In this document: positions 1 to 7,754 of the stretch, piece by piece
How the letters are laid out: the number at the start of each line of letters is the position of its first letter
Position numbering within the stretch: position 1 is the first letter of the stretch
Source of the DNA: Leptospiraceae bacterium
GTDB taxonomy: Bacteria > Spirochaetota > Leptospiria > Leptospirales > Leptospiraceae
Assembly (NCBI GenBank): GCA_024233865.1
Contig: JACKPA010000003.1
Coordinates: forward strand, 62,001-126,000
Direction of reading: 5' to 3'
Length of the DNA stretch: 64,000 nt
Translations under genes and position numbers: made by a program
Notes under the pieces: generated by a model
Database searches by the model: none
The model's input: the letters and a program-made list of their open reading frames with translations, nothing else
What the model was told of the DNA's origin: nothing

Positions 1-260
1 ATTTGGATAATCCGATTCACAAACAAACGATTTATATGCCGACTATCAAGAGCGTAGATAACCTTCAAAAGGTTAAAACGGATAAAGATGGAAATTTTTG
101 GTTTACAAATTTAATACCTGGGGATTATGAATTAAAGGCATCTTTTGCTGAAAATTTAAAGTTACACAATTCCAAAATTCAAGTCCGTGAAGGTGAGGTT
201 ACCAAAGTTCAAGTCATATTGAATAAGGCATTGCTGGGAGCCAAACCAAAATACCAATGA
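1..260 (+). CDS. Carboxypeptidase-regulatory-like domain protein, C-terminal part
   Basis: Only the last ~86 codons lie in the window; the reading frame is open to the left edge, so the TTG at base 3 need not be the start. The segment reads VKTDKDGNFWFTNLIPGDYELKAS, split here as VKTDKDGNF then WFTNLIPGDYELKAS. This is the pattern of a carboxypeptidase-regulatory-like (CarboxypepD_reg) beta-sandwich: a turn after 'DKDG', an aromatic strand, then 'PGDYxLxxS'. Such domains usually sit in secreted or outer-membrane proteins and bind or present ligands; they have no catalytic residues themselves. A 12-bp stem hairpin follows the stop codon. Whether other domains precede it cannot be seen. Confidence 0.6.
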   Translation, partial: LDNPIHKQTIYMPTIKSVDNLQKVKTDKDGNFWFTNLIPGDYELKASFAENLKLHNSKIQVREGEVTKVQVILNKALLGAKPKYQ

Positions 261-270
261 TGTGCTTTAA

Positions 271-301
271 ACCATATATTTAGCATCGTTAAATATATGG
301 T
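271..301. terminator. Hairpin downstream of the partial first gene
   Basis: ACCATATATTTA (271-282) and TAAATATATGGT (290-301) are perfect inverted repeats of 12 bp around a 7-base loop. The hairpin starts 11 bp after the stop codon. The following bases are T-rich but not a clean T-run, so terminator function is inferred. The stem is AT-rich and only moderately stable. Confidence 0.5.
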
Positions 302-415
302 CTATCTATATTTAATTTTTGAGAAGATATTTTATACAGAATTAAATTTTTTCTTTTAATTTTTTCTCTAAAACTAAAAAATGCTTTTGATTGAGGTAAT
401 AGGAAATTAAAAACT

Positions 416-802
416 ATGAAAAAAATAATCTATTTAATTTTAATAGGCAGTATTTTAAGTTGTTCCCTTTTTGATAAAAAAGAGCAAAAAGAAGGTGATA
501 ATAAAAGTGAGCCTGTAAAACAAGAACCGGTAAAACAAGAACGAACTAGCCAAGAACCGGTGAAACAAAACAACCCTCCTAGCGAAGATAGCAGTAGCAG
601 CAGTAAACTGGATTTATCCGATCCGGATATAATTAGGCATGATATAAAAATGATAGACCCTAAAAGCGACCTTTTAAACATGCAAACACAATTAAAATAC
701 ATTAAACAAAGAAGAATTCTGGCTGAAAAAAGAGCGAAAGAAGCAGAAACTAGCTACCAAAAAAGTATGGAAGAAGAACGAAAATCAGTTAAAACCAGAT
801 AA
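416..802 (+). CDS. Small lipoprotein with EPVKQ repeats
   Basis: This 128-residue protein starts MKKIIYLILIGSILSC, a short hydrophobic signal peptide ending in a lipobox with Cys16, so it is probably lipidated and sorted to the inner or outer membrane. After the Cys come a charged linker, three EPVKQ copies (about residues 32-51), a serine run (about 58-62) and a C-terminal lysine/glutamate helix likely to form a coiled coil (about 88-128). The start is the ATG preceded by AGGAAAT. There is no enzymatic motif and I do not recognise a family. The gene is isolated: a hairpin precedes it and the next gene converges on it. Confidence 0.7.
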   Translation: MKKIIYLILIGSILSCSLFDKKEQKEGDNKSEPVKQEPVKQERTSQEPVKQNNPPSEDSSSSSKLDLSDPDIIRHDIKMIDPKSDLLNMQTQLKYIKQRRILAEKRAKEAETSYQKSMEEERKSVKTR

Positions 803-961
803 ATTAGTTAAAACATACACCTAGTGTCTTCGATAATATACCATGATTAGAATGATTTTCGGGATTACCATGATTTAACTCTTTTGATTTTCAAGGGCTT
901 TCTTTAGTTTTATATTCGAATACCACTCTGTTTTGAGTATACTTATCACTTTTTACCAAAT

Positions 962-988
962 GCTCCCTTGAACAAAGTCAAAGGGAGC
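962..988. repeat. GCTCCCT-type palindromic repeat, possible terminator
   Basis: GCTCCCTT (962-969) pairs with AAGGGAGC (981-988). It lies between two convergent genes, and TTTTTTG follows on the plus strand, so it may act as a terminator. The same GCTCCCT/AGGGAGC stem recurs at 35035-35085 and 43693-43718, so I group these as one dispersed repeat family. Confidence 0.55.
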
Positions 989-1011
989 GATAGGCTTTTT
1001 TGTCCCGGCTT

Positions 1012-2076
1012 TTATTCATATCCTGTATCGATAGAAATCCCAACTCGACCACCAGCATCCAATACAGCTCGACCAATAGAACTGTTAGGATAATAGTCTG
1101 CATATCCTTCGGCTAGTAATGAAATTGTATTATAGACTTGAAATTTTGTACCTACTGCAAATCCAACACTATCTAAAAAGCTATCATTTCTAGATTTATT
1201 GGCTAAAATTATTCTACCGCCTCCTCCGCCTCCGCTTCCGCCACTACCACCACCACCACCACCACCGCTTCCACCACTACTGCTTCCACCGGAATCGAAA
1301 CCTACAACATACAAAAAAGCTCTGGCTATGGCTACAACAGGAAGGGAAACTCGAGTATAAAAATTGATGGTATCCATGTCGGTATGAAAATACAAATCCC
1401 AAGATATACTACCGGCATGAACAATCTTGTTTTGTCTGGCGTAATTCATAGTTAAGAAATTATACTGCATTAAAGGGTCAGTTAGAAACCGATCCAACAA
1501 GCCAATAGTAGAATTATCTTGAAAAATTGGGTCAGCTGTATTGGATTGTTGCTGTTGGTAGCTATTTAAAAATCCCCAAAAATAAAGGGGATACAGATTG
1601 TTCTTTTTTACATTTGTTACAACCAATCTAGAGTAGTTGAAAGATATTCCCATCGAAAAGTAATTTCCGACATCTGTACCTTTAAAAGATATTTTAATAT
1701 TGTTTGTCTTTTTTACATAAGGTCCTTGATCTAAAAATAAATTGTAATATTCAGCATATCGAACTTGGTCATATCTTGTTGTAAAGAGGTTTGCATAGTG
1801 AAAAAATTGTGAATATTCTTCGCTGTATAAATCAGCAAATTCTCCGCCGCCCCAACCTTGTCCTACAAGAATTTGAAAATCGCTTGCTCTGCTTTTGGTT
1901 GAACGATCTTCTTCACCTTCATCATCTTCATATCCGTAACGATAGTAGTTTTTATGTTCCTCTGAAAAAATACTCAAAGGGATAAGCATCCACAAAATCA
2001 AAAGTAAAACAGGTTTCCAACCTTTTGCGATTTCAGCCAAGATGGGTGTAGCACTATTTTTTAAATATTTAGCCAT
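1012..2076 (-). CDS. Putative outer-membrane beta-barrel protein with a glycine-rich loop
   Basis: The protein has 354 residues from the ATG at 2076 (MAKYLKNS...); an alternative TTG start lies at 2103. A hydrophobic stretch around residues 22-39 ends in FSEE, consistent with a signal peptide. The mature part is rich in aromatic residues and alternating strands (for example MGISFNYSRL, INFYTRVSL, GGRVGISIDTGYE) with a C-terminal strand, so a beta-barrel is likely. Between strands is a 25-residue block of only Gly and Ser, encoded at 1216-1290. The 5' end overlaps the upstream gene, and the three minus-strand genes here look like one operon. I recognise no specific family; function unknown. 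Confidence 0.6.
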   Translation of the reverse strand: MAKYLKNSATPILAEIAKGWKPVLLLILWMLIPLSIFSEEHKNYYRYGYEDDEGEEDRSTKSRASDFQILVGQGWGGGEFADLYSEEYSQFFHYANLFTTRYDQVRYAEYYNLFLDQGPYVKKTNNIKISFKGTDVGNYFSMGISFNYSRLVVTNVKKNNLYPLYFWGFLNSYQQQQSNTADPIFQDNSTIGLLDRFLTDPLMQYNFLTMNYARQNKIVHAGSISWDLYFHTDMDTINFYTRVSLPVVAIARAFLYVVGFDSGGSSSGGSGGGGGGGSGGSGGGGGGRIILANKSRNDSFLDSVGFAVGTKFQVYNTISLLAEGYADYYPNSSIGRAVLDAGGRVGISIDTGYE

Positions 2077-3047
2077 TGTTCCGGCCTTGTAAGCAGATAA
2101 CACATAATGTATTCTTCCATAGTTTTTTTGGGTCCCGATGATTTGCTACGTTCTCGAAAAAGAGCATTATTTTTTCGATCTCGAAAAGAACGAAAAAGCT
2201 CTCTTGGGTCTTGAGCTTCGTATTCCGGGTATATTGGTTTACCAATGTATTTCTCAACCTCTTCCATGGAAAGGCTATACTTTTTTATGGACTTCATAAC
2301 TTCCCTCAATTTAAACATTTCTTCATAGCTTAGACCCATAAGAAATTCGTATAGAGCATCAATTTCTTCTTGGTTTAACTCTGGTCTTTCCAAAAATTCA
2401 AAAAATATAGGATTTGTACTCCCACATATTCTGAACAGTTCCGAAATTCCCATCATAGTACCAAAGCTGGGAGTTTGATCTTTTTTTGCTCGCCATACAT
2501 TGCTCAAAATAGGTGCAAATTCTTTTACTCCATAGTCTATACGGTATTCCCATATATTTACTAAAAAATACCCTGCATTGGTTCGTATGTGAATGGGAAT
2601 GGTTTTATCCGAAATGATTCCTAAAAAAATTTCTTCCACAAGAATGGTAAAAACAACGTGAGAAATCAGCTCCAATATTGTATTTTTTTCGGTTTCCGGT
2701 TTATCCAAAGCTTTATATAAATAGTATATTTGAAAAAAAAAGTTAATTTTGGCTATTGAAAAACCTTGTCCGAGTATCGCTTTGGTTGGTATGTGGAATA
2801 CAAGATCGTGGATTTCTTTTACGCACAAATTTTCTATCAAAGTTTCAAAAGAGCGAGCCCTGTTGCTAAGGTGTTGCTCCCTTAGTATGGACGGATATAA
2901 AGAAATTGCACGAGCTAAATCTTTTAATGCTAATTCTTGAGTAAAAATGGCAGATAATTCACGAGTTGAGTCCTTTTGGTTCAATGTCACCTTAAGGTTA
3001 TCAATAATTTCAAGTTCATAATCGCTAAAAACAATAATTTTGGACAT
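2061..3047 (-). CDS. Conserved hypothetical protein, mostly helical
   Basis: This 328-residue protein has no signal peptide and no motif I recognise. It is predominantly alpha-helical by composition. The C-terminal ~60 residues are highly charged (FRSFRDRKNNALFRERSKSS). The gene starts 11 bp after the stop of the upstream HD-GYP-like gene and overlaps the start of the downstream outer-membrane gene. The three are therefore probably co-transcribed and translationally coupled, which suggests a shared role, but the sequence does not say which. Confidence 0.6.
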   Translation of the reverse strand: MSKIIVFSDYELEIIDNLKVTLNQKDSTRELSAIFTQELALKDLARAISLYPSILREQHLSNRARSFETLIENLCVKEIHDLVFHIPTKAILGQGFSIAKINFFFQIYYLYKALDKPETEKNTILELISHVVFTILVEEIFLGIISDKTIPIHIRTNAGYFLVNIWEYRIDYGVKEFAPILSNVWRAKKDQTPSFGTMMGISELFRICGSTNPIFFEFLERPELNQEEIDALYEFLMGLSYEEMFKLREVMKSIKKYSLSMEEVEKYIGKPIYPEYEAQDPRELFRSFRDRKNNALFRERSKSSGPKKTMEEYIMCYLLTRPEQWLNI

Positions 3048-3058
3048 ATCTTTTAGCC

Positions 3059-4279
3059 TTAATATAGTATATCATCTTCAATTCTGGCTGTACCAAGAAG
3101 GTCCCTGACAGAATCCATATCGTATATTTCTATGGAAGTATATTGTTTATCCAATAAATTTACGACATCTCCTCTTTTTTTTCCTTTGAAAATGGAGTTC
3201 TTCTTTTCGCAATTGTCTTCTTCTAAGATCACAATCGGACGAGCCACATCTGCTTTATTGATTCGGTAAATTCTCGCTCGAACCATTCCGCTTAAATAAA
3301 CCCTTTCATTAGGTGGGAAAGGACATATTACTTCACGAGCAACTTCTTTGATATAAGGTCTTAGATTGGAGCGAAGTATACAATCCAAAACTTTTTTGGA
3401 AGAATATCTTAGACAATTTTCTTTCTCAATTCGATAATTTTTTTCTGTTGTTTTGGAGTCATAAAAGTCAGCCATCCCTACAATTCTTGCCATATCCGAA
3501 GGTTTTCCGCGAGCTAGCATAGGATAATTTTGCCAATCCCAATGGTGAAACTCTATGGCTTCAAAAATTATTTTTGGATCAAAGTAACGCCATAAAGAAG
3601 AATTTTTCATGCTTTTTCGCAATCCTAGCTGAAACATATTCTTTCCTTTATAGACGTGACTCCTTATTTGGTGCATAGCATCCGAATTAGGATGTAAAAA
3701 CGTGTTTGCGTACTCTGGCTCGGAAATGTAAAAATATATATCTTCATGGGTCATACCTATATCATGTAATAAACCGGCATAACCCAGAGATACCAAATCT
3801 TTTTCATTGTAATTCAGTTTTATACCAATAGCGAGGCAGATCAAGCAAGTATGCACACAATGATTAAAAAGTTCTGTTCCAAAAAATCGGTGGGGGAAGA
3901 GGTTGTACATAAAGGATGAATCTTTTAAATTTTGAATCACTCGGTTCATAATTTCTATGGTTTCCTTGGATTCCAAAATTGATCCTAAATCACCTTCATT
4001 TTGAAGTAGGTTTGTTATTCTATAATTTAGATTGTGTAGTTCAAAAAGTAAATTTTCTTCAATTGGTAGGTTGCTTATAATAATCTCATAGTTATCATTT
4101 TCATCCAAAACAACGATATGACTAATTGCTTTTTTTCGTAAAAAGTTTCGTAATTTCTCAAGACGACCAGGGGTAATTTTTGCTCCAATTTTTATCCTTG
4201 CTTCCGAATTCTCAAAATCATAAAAAAGATTCGTCCCAATTCTATGCCCTACCGAATCGTCAAGTTCAACATACTTCAT
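3059..4279 (-). CDS. HD-GYP-like phosphohydrolase
   Basis: In this 406-residue protein the middle part carries LLHDIGM with the HD pair at residues 172-173. It is preceded by the helix FNHCVHTCLICLAIG and followed by a second histidine cluster, EFHHWDWQNYP. MARIVGMADFYDSKTT follows, matching the HD-GYP pattern 'RI..aD.fDALT'. In active c-di-GMP phosphodiesterases the cluster is HH-x3-DGxGYP; here GYP is replaced by QNYP, so activity against c-di-GMP is uncertain. Residues 1-100 are an unassigned N-terminal region. It is the first gene of a three-gene minus-strand operon; no other HD-GYP protein is seen in the window. Confidence 0.75.
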   Translation of the reverse strand: MKYVELDDSVGHRIGTNLFYDFENSEARIKIGAKITPGRLEKLRNFLRKKAISHIVVLDENDNYEIIISNLPIEENLLFELHNLNYRITNLLQNEGDLGSILESKETIEIMNRVIQNLKDSSFMYNLFPHRFFGTELFNHCVHTCLICLAIGIKLNYNEKDLVSLGYAGLLHDIGMTHEDIYFYISEPEYANTFLHPNSDAMHQIRSHVYKGKNMFQLGLRKSMKNSSLWRYFDPKIIFEAIEFHHWDWQNYPMLARGKPSDMARIVGMADFYDSKTTEKNYRIEKENCLRYSSKKVLDCILRSNLRPYIKEVAREVICPFPPNERVYLSGMVRARIYRINKADVARPIVILEEDNCEKKNSIFKGKKRGDVVNLLDKQYTSIEIYDMDSVRDLLGTARIEDDILY

Positions 4280-4410
4280 TATATACCTACCTAGTAGTAC
4301 AATTATCGGAAAGTTGTATAAATAAAATTTTGTATTCTTTTGAGAATGAAAAATGAATCTAAGAAATACAGATTATTTCAGATATAGGTTTTCCTTGATT
4401 TTAAAAAAGT

Positions 4411-4995
4411 CTAAAAGTGAGTTGGTCGAAAGTCTTCTGAATTGATAATAGAAGCACTTTTTCCGGTAGCCCGTATCACAAACAAACCTTTTCTTATCGC
4501 TCTTAAGTGAGCATCAGATTCGGACCTCAAGTAGGCGATTGCTCCGTAAACAATATTATCTGCATATTCCGGAAATACAGTTTTGATGATTTGCAATTTA
4601 TTAAGAAAATCCTTTACGTCGTCTGGAGTTAAGGTAGTTTTTACCTCCACAAATACAACTTCTTTTCCGTTTTTTGCCACAATATCAATTTCAAAATCTT
4701 GGTTATTAAATATCTTTTTCAGTCTTTGGCTGGTTTGATTCACAAAAATACCTCTGGCATTCAAAAGAGGAATCAAATCACCTTCTACCAGGGACTCCAT
4801 GAGCTTCCCCCATTGTCCCGTAAATAATTTTTCCAAACTTCGTATCTTTTTATCTGTTTCCTTAAGATGTTTCTGTAACTTTTTATCTGATTCTTCTAGT
4901 TGTCTTTGAAACTTTTTATCTGATTCTTGAATTTGTTTGCTTGTTTCTTGGAACAATAACCAGATTTTTTCAAAATTTAAGTTTGCTGATTCCAT
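4411..4995 (-). CDS. Coiled-coil protein with PD-(D/E)XK nuclease-like domain (DUF3782 type)
   Basis: The protein has 194 residues. Residues 1-55 form a heptad-repeat coiled coil built from repeated ESDKKLQ/KHLKETDKK units. The C-terminal domain has EIDIVAKNGKEVVFVEVKTT, the D...ExK pattern of the PD-(D/E)XK fold. Such proteins are common as multi-copy genes in spirochaetes and cyanobacteria and are annotated DUF3782 or restriction-endonuclease-like, but biochemical activity is mostly untested. The gene stands alone on the minus strand with no methyltransferase beside it, so it is not an evident restriction system. Confidence 0.7.
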   Translation of the reverse strand: MESANLNFEKIWLLFQETSKQIQESDKKFQRQLEESDKKLQKHLKETDKKIRSLEKLFTGQWGKLMESLVEGDLIPLLNARGIFVNQTSQRLKKIFNNQDFEIDIVAKNGKEVVFVEVKTTLTPDDVKDFLNKLQIIKTVFPEYADNIVYGAIAYLRSESDAHLRAIRKGLFVIRATGKSASIINSEDFRPTHF

Positions 4996-5103
4996 AATAC
5001 TTCCTCGATTCGTTTTGTATTTTATTTGTGATCATATAGAAAATTTCAGTTTTTTCAATTACATTTTTTTGTAAGACAATTAAACTCACCCTATAAGGTT
5101 TAT

Positions 5104-5144
5104 TTCGACTAAGCTCAATACAAGTGTCTCGACAAGCTCGACAA
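5104..5144. repeat. Degenerate TTCGACTAAGCTCA / TCGACAAGCTCGA repeat
   Basis: TTCGACTAAGCTCA (5104-5117) is followed by CTCGACAAGCTCGACA. The core 'TTCGACnAnGCTCA' matches the inner arms of the hairpin at 43700-43713 and the sequence at 35050-35075. It sits directly upstream of the glycosyltransferase start, where a promoter or ribosome site would be expected. Confidence 0.5.
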
Positions 5145-5165
5145 ACGAAACCATATGGATACATA

Positions 5166-6371
5166 GTGTCTAAAAAAATAGCCATAATAATACCAAGAGC
5201 AAGCAAAGATTTAACAGGAGGAGCCGAAAGCTATTCTATTGCAATGGCAGAGAGTTTGTCCAAAAATCATATTGTGAATATCTTAACAACAACTGCTAAA
5301 GATTCACTTACATGGAAGAATTATTATGAAGTAGGGCAGGAGAAAGTTCACCAAAATCTAATCATCAAACGATTTCTTGTTGATATGGAAAGACCCGATG
5401 AATTTTGGCAACTCAACGGAATTATACAAAAAAATACTTCCCTAGAAAAATACCATAGTCTTTCACAAAAACTTAAAAAAAAACTAATATACTCCATCCA
5501 AGGCACTGCAATTCCAATATGTGAAAAATGGATTCGTTTGCAGGGACCTTCCTCAAAGGGCTTATATAATTATTTGGAAGAGAATCAGGATGATTATGAT
5601 ATTTTTGTATTTGTAACCTATCTTTATGCAACTACTTATTTTGGAATAGAAAAAATTAGGAACCCCCATAAAATTTTTATACTCCCGACTTACCACAATG
5701 AGCCTGTTGCCTATCTGCCTGCCTTTCAAAAATATGATAAATTGCTTCATCTTTTTTTAACTCATGCCGAGCAAGAATTTGCAGAAAAGGAAATTTACAA
5801 AAGTCAGACAAGCTCAAAAATACTGGGTTTTGGTCTCCCTCCTAGCGAGGGGTTTAAACCCCTCGCTAGGAGGGAGACCTATTTTCTTTATGCCGGTCGT
5901 CTTGAAAAAGGAAAAGGAGTTTTGGAATTATTTTGTATGTTTGAAAAGTATTGCAAAATACACAAAGACGTTTATTTGTATTGTATCGGACAGGGTGAAT
6001 TACAGGACTATAAATCCGAACACATTATATACCAAGGGTTTGTTAGCGAAAAACAGAAATACGATCTAATGGAAGGAGCAGTTGCTTTCCTTCACCCTTC
6101 CGCTTACGAAAGTCTTGGAATCGTTCTTTTGGAATCTTTTATGGTAGGTACTCCGGCAATTGTAAATGGTCATTCTCAGGTCTTAAGGGAACACATACAA
6201 AACTCTTGTGCCGGCTTTTATTATTGGAACGAGGAGGAGTTTTTTAATTTTATGGATAAAACCCTTTTTGATAAAACTTTAAGGAAGAATTTTAGTCAAA
6301 ATGCAAGGTCTTATTTTTTAAAATTTTATTCCCTCTTAGAATACGAAAAAAGGCTGTTTGTGCACTTCTAA
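5166..6371 (+). CDS. Glycosyltransferase family 4 (GT-B fold)
   Basis: The protein has 401 residues from the GTG at 5166 (VSKKIAIIIPRASKD...); the ATG at 5124 lies inside the upstream repeat and adds an unlikely 14-residue leader. The N-terminal Rossmann half begins IAIIIPR..LTGGAESYSIAMAESL. The C-terminal half begins YFLYAGRLEKGKGVLEL and carries the retaining GT4 signature ESLGIVLLE (E-x7-E), followed by GTPAIVNG. It should transfer a sugar from a nucleotide donor, probably for envelope polysaccharide or lipopolysaccharide; the acceptor cannot be read. Between the two halves a perfect 48-bp palindrome is translated in frame as 16 residues (GLPPSEGFKPLARRET). No clear ribosome-binding site is visible. 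Confidence 0.85.
   Translation: MSKKIAIIIPRASKDLTGGAESYSIAMAESLSKNHIVNILTTTAKDSLTWKNYYEVGQEKVHQNLIIKRFLVDMERPDEFWQLNGIIQKNTSLEKYHSLSQKLKKKLIYSIQGTAIPICEKWIRLQGPSSKGLYNYLEENQDDYDIFVFVTYLYATTYFGIEKIRNPHKIFILPTYHNEPVAYLPAFQKYDKLLHLFLTHAEQEFAEKEIYKSQTSSKILGFGLPPSEGFKPLARRETYFLYAGRLEKGKGVLELFCMFEKYCKIHKDVYLYCIGQGELQDYKSEHIIYQGFVSEKQKYDLMEGAVAFLHPSAYESLGIVLLESFMVGTPAIVNGHSQVLREHIQNSCAGFYYWNEEEFFNFMDKTLFDKTLRKNFSQNARSYFLKFYSLLEYEKRLFVHF
5832..5879. repeat. Perfect 48-bp palindrome inside the glycosyltransferase gene
   Basis: The left arm 5832-5855 is the exact reverse complement of the right arm 5856-5879; the centre is GGTTTAAACC at 5851-5860. It is 16 codons long, has no stop in the host frame, and falls in the linker between the two Rossmann domains. 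Diverged relatives (core CTAGCGAGG...CCTCGCTAG) lie at 15513-15540 and 16122-16161, and possibly 41631-41650. In form this is like the protein-coding palindromic elements described in Rickettsia, though the sequence is different. Confidence 0.85.
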
Positions 6372-6443
6372 AAAACGTACAAATTAATGATGGAAATATA
6401 GAAAACACTTGAATTGAAATCTAAGTTTTTTACAATTTTATCT

Positions 6444-6728
6444 ATGGGAAGCGCTGTAATTGAATCTACTCCAGATATAGAGTATAGGCAAGATATTAGC
6501 AACATATATGCAAACAAGGTCATCTTATACAATGATGATTTTAATAGTTTTTATCATGTTGAAAAGTGTTTGGTGAAAATTTGTTGCAAAAGCAAAGCCG
6601 AATCAAAAAGAATTGCCTTAGAAGCCCATAACAATGGGAAAGCGGTATGTTACACCGGAAGTATGGAAGCTTGCGAAACAGTGGCGGAAAAGATGGGAGA
6701 AGCAAATTTAACCGTCTCGATAGAATAG
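6444..6728 (+). CDS. clpS: ATP-dependent Clp protease adaptor ClpS
   Basis: The protein has 94 residues from ATG 6444; a TTG at 6414 would add 10. It has the ClpS core: KVILYNDDFNSFYHVEKCL (NDD motif, N-degron pocket) and ALEAHNNGKAVCYTGSMEACETVAEKM, with the conserved histidine of the ClpS fold. ClpS delivers N-end-rule substrates to the ClpA/ClpC N-domain in the cytoplasm. The usual family sequence has 'YxxDVAExK' in the last helix; here it is GSMEACETV, a mild divergence. No clp ATPase gene is adjacent. The 3' end overlaps the convergent PrsW-like gene by 21 bp. Confidence 0.82.
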   Translation: MGSAVIESTPDIEYRQDISNIYANKVILYNDDFNSFYHVEKCLVKICCKSKAESKRIALEAHNNGKAVCYTGSMEACETVAEKMGEANLTVSIE

Positions 6729-7460
6729 GTTTGTTTTGTATATAAATTTTCTCATATCTTGGACAACCCAAACCCAAATTCCAACAAATAAAGCTGTTGC
6801 AACCCAATTTCCAAACCGGGAGACTGGCAATAAAAAGAAGTCTACAACTCCATGCTGAATAATGGCAAGCACATAGCCATAAAAAAGATAAACAATTTTC
6901 TCTCGATTAAACTGAAAATTGGATTTTATCATAAAAAGAGCAAAACACAGATTAATAAGTAGATGAATATTGGATGAATAAACCGCTCTACCCAAAAAAG
7001 TTGAAAATCTTGCTTCCTCAGTTTGCTTGGCTATATATATATAGTTTTCTACCAATGAAAACCCTAAAGCTACAAAACCTGCAATCAGAATACACTCTAT
7101 TTTCCATTGTCGTAATTTGAAATCAAAGGCAAAAACAAGGGACAAAATCATTATAAATAAGATTTTAAAAGTCTCTTCCATCATTCCGGCTTGGATAAAT
7201 GCGAGATGAACTGTTTGAGATAAAATACTAATTCTTCGAGGCTGAAAATCTACATCAGGCCAAAGCCAACCACTAATATAGATAATAACCTGGGTACTGA
7301 TAATTCCGGCAATTAAGGCAGCTATTACAATAATTCTTTTTCTATTCTTGAATACCGGATGGAGAAGATATAAAACCAAGCCCCAGGGAAATATAGATAA
7401 AAGGGCATACAAAAGATAGTTAAATTCAATTTTTTTTAGAACAGATAATAAATCGGGCAT
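6708..7460 (-). CDS. PrsW-type intramembrane metalloprotease (family M82)
   Basis: This 250-residue polytopic membrane protein has about seven hydrophobic segments. PrsW hallmarks are GMMEETFK (Glu95-Glu96), GFVALGFSLVENYIY (Glu138) and the C-terminal QHGVVDFFLL histidine. In Bacillus, PrsW performs site-1 cleavage of an anti-sigma factor; many homologues have unknown substrates. No sigma or anti-sigma gene is next to it, so the target is open. It converges on clpS with overlapping 3' ends. A second, longer PrsW-like gene lies at 13365-14762. Confidence 0.75.
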   Translation of the reverse strand: MPDLLSVLKKIEFNYLLYALLSIFPWGLVLYLLHPVFKNRKRIIVIAALIAGIISTQVIIYISGWLWPDVDFQPRRISILSQTVHLAFIQAGMMEETFKILFIMILSLVFAFDFKLRQWKIECILIAGFVALGFSLVENYIYIAKQTEEARFSTFLGRAVYSSNIHLLINLCFALFMIKSNFQFNREKIVYLFYGYVLAIIQHGVVDFFLLPVSRFGNWVATALFVGIWVWVVQDMRKFIYKTNLFYRDG

Positions 7461-7527
7461 TTTAAATGTTTGGGTTATAGTTTGAATCAGATTATTGTTA
7501 TTCCCTATTCTGTCAATCGAACTTCTA

Positions 7528-7752
7528 TCATTTTAAAAACATTTCCAATTCATAGTCTCTATTGCAAGGCTTCCGAATATATTTAAAGCAAAATTTTTTT
7601 TCAGTTTCATAATCTTGCATTTTAATTTTTGTGCTATGTTTTTTTATACTATTTTCATTTTTTTCGATAAGCCGGATAATTTTATGATTATTGTTGTAAT
7701 AATGAAATTGAGGATGAATAAGAGATTCGATTTCTTCGATAATATTCTTCAT
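7528..7752 (-). CDS. Small hypothetical protein paired with an AAA ATPase
   Basis: This 74-residue basic protein (KIIRLIEKNENSIKKHSTK...) has no recognisable domain. It begins 2 bp after the stop codon of the AAA ATPase upstream, so the two are almost certainly one transcript. Small partners after standalone SMC-like AAA ATPases are common in defence-type gene pairs, but nothing in this sequence proves such a role. Because the ATPase is frame-shifted, this gene may be decaying with it. Confidence 0.5.
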   Translation of the reverse strand: MKNIIEEIESLIHPQFHYYNNNHKIIRLIEKNENSIKKHSTKIKMQDYETEKKFCFKYIRKPCNRDYELEMFLK

Positions 7753-7754
7753 TC

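Noticed and set aside
575..590. CCTCCTAGCGA in the lipoprotein gene as another copy of the palindrome
   Set aside because: Only one arm of about 11-12 bases matches and no inverted partner follows; chance or a very old remnant.
1199..1300. CC(A/G/T)-rich tandem pattern considered as a CRISPR or minisatellite array
   Set aside because: It is in frame and encodes Gly/Ser codons of an outer-membrane protein; there are no spacers.
4411..4995. PD-(D/E)XK-like protein considered as part of a restriction-modification system
   Set aside because: No methyltransferase or specificity subunit is adjacent.
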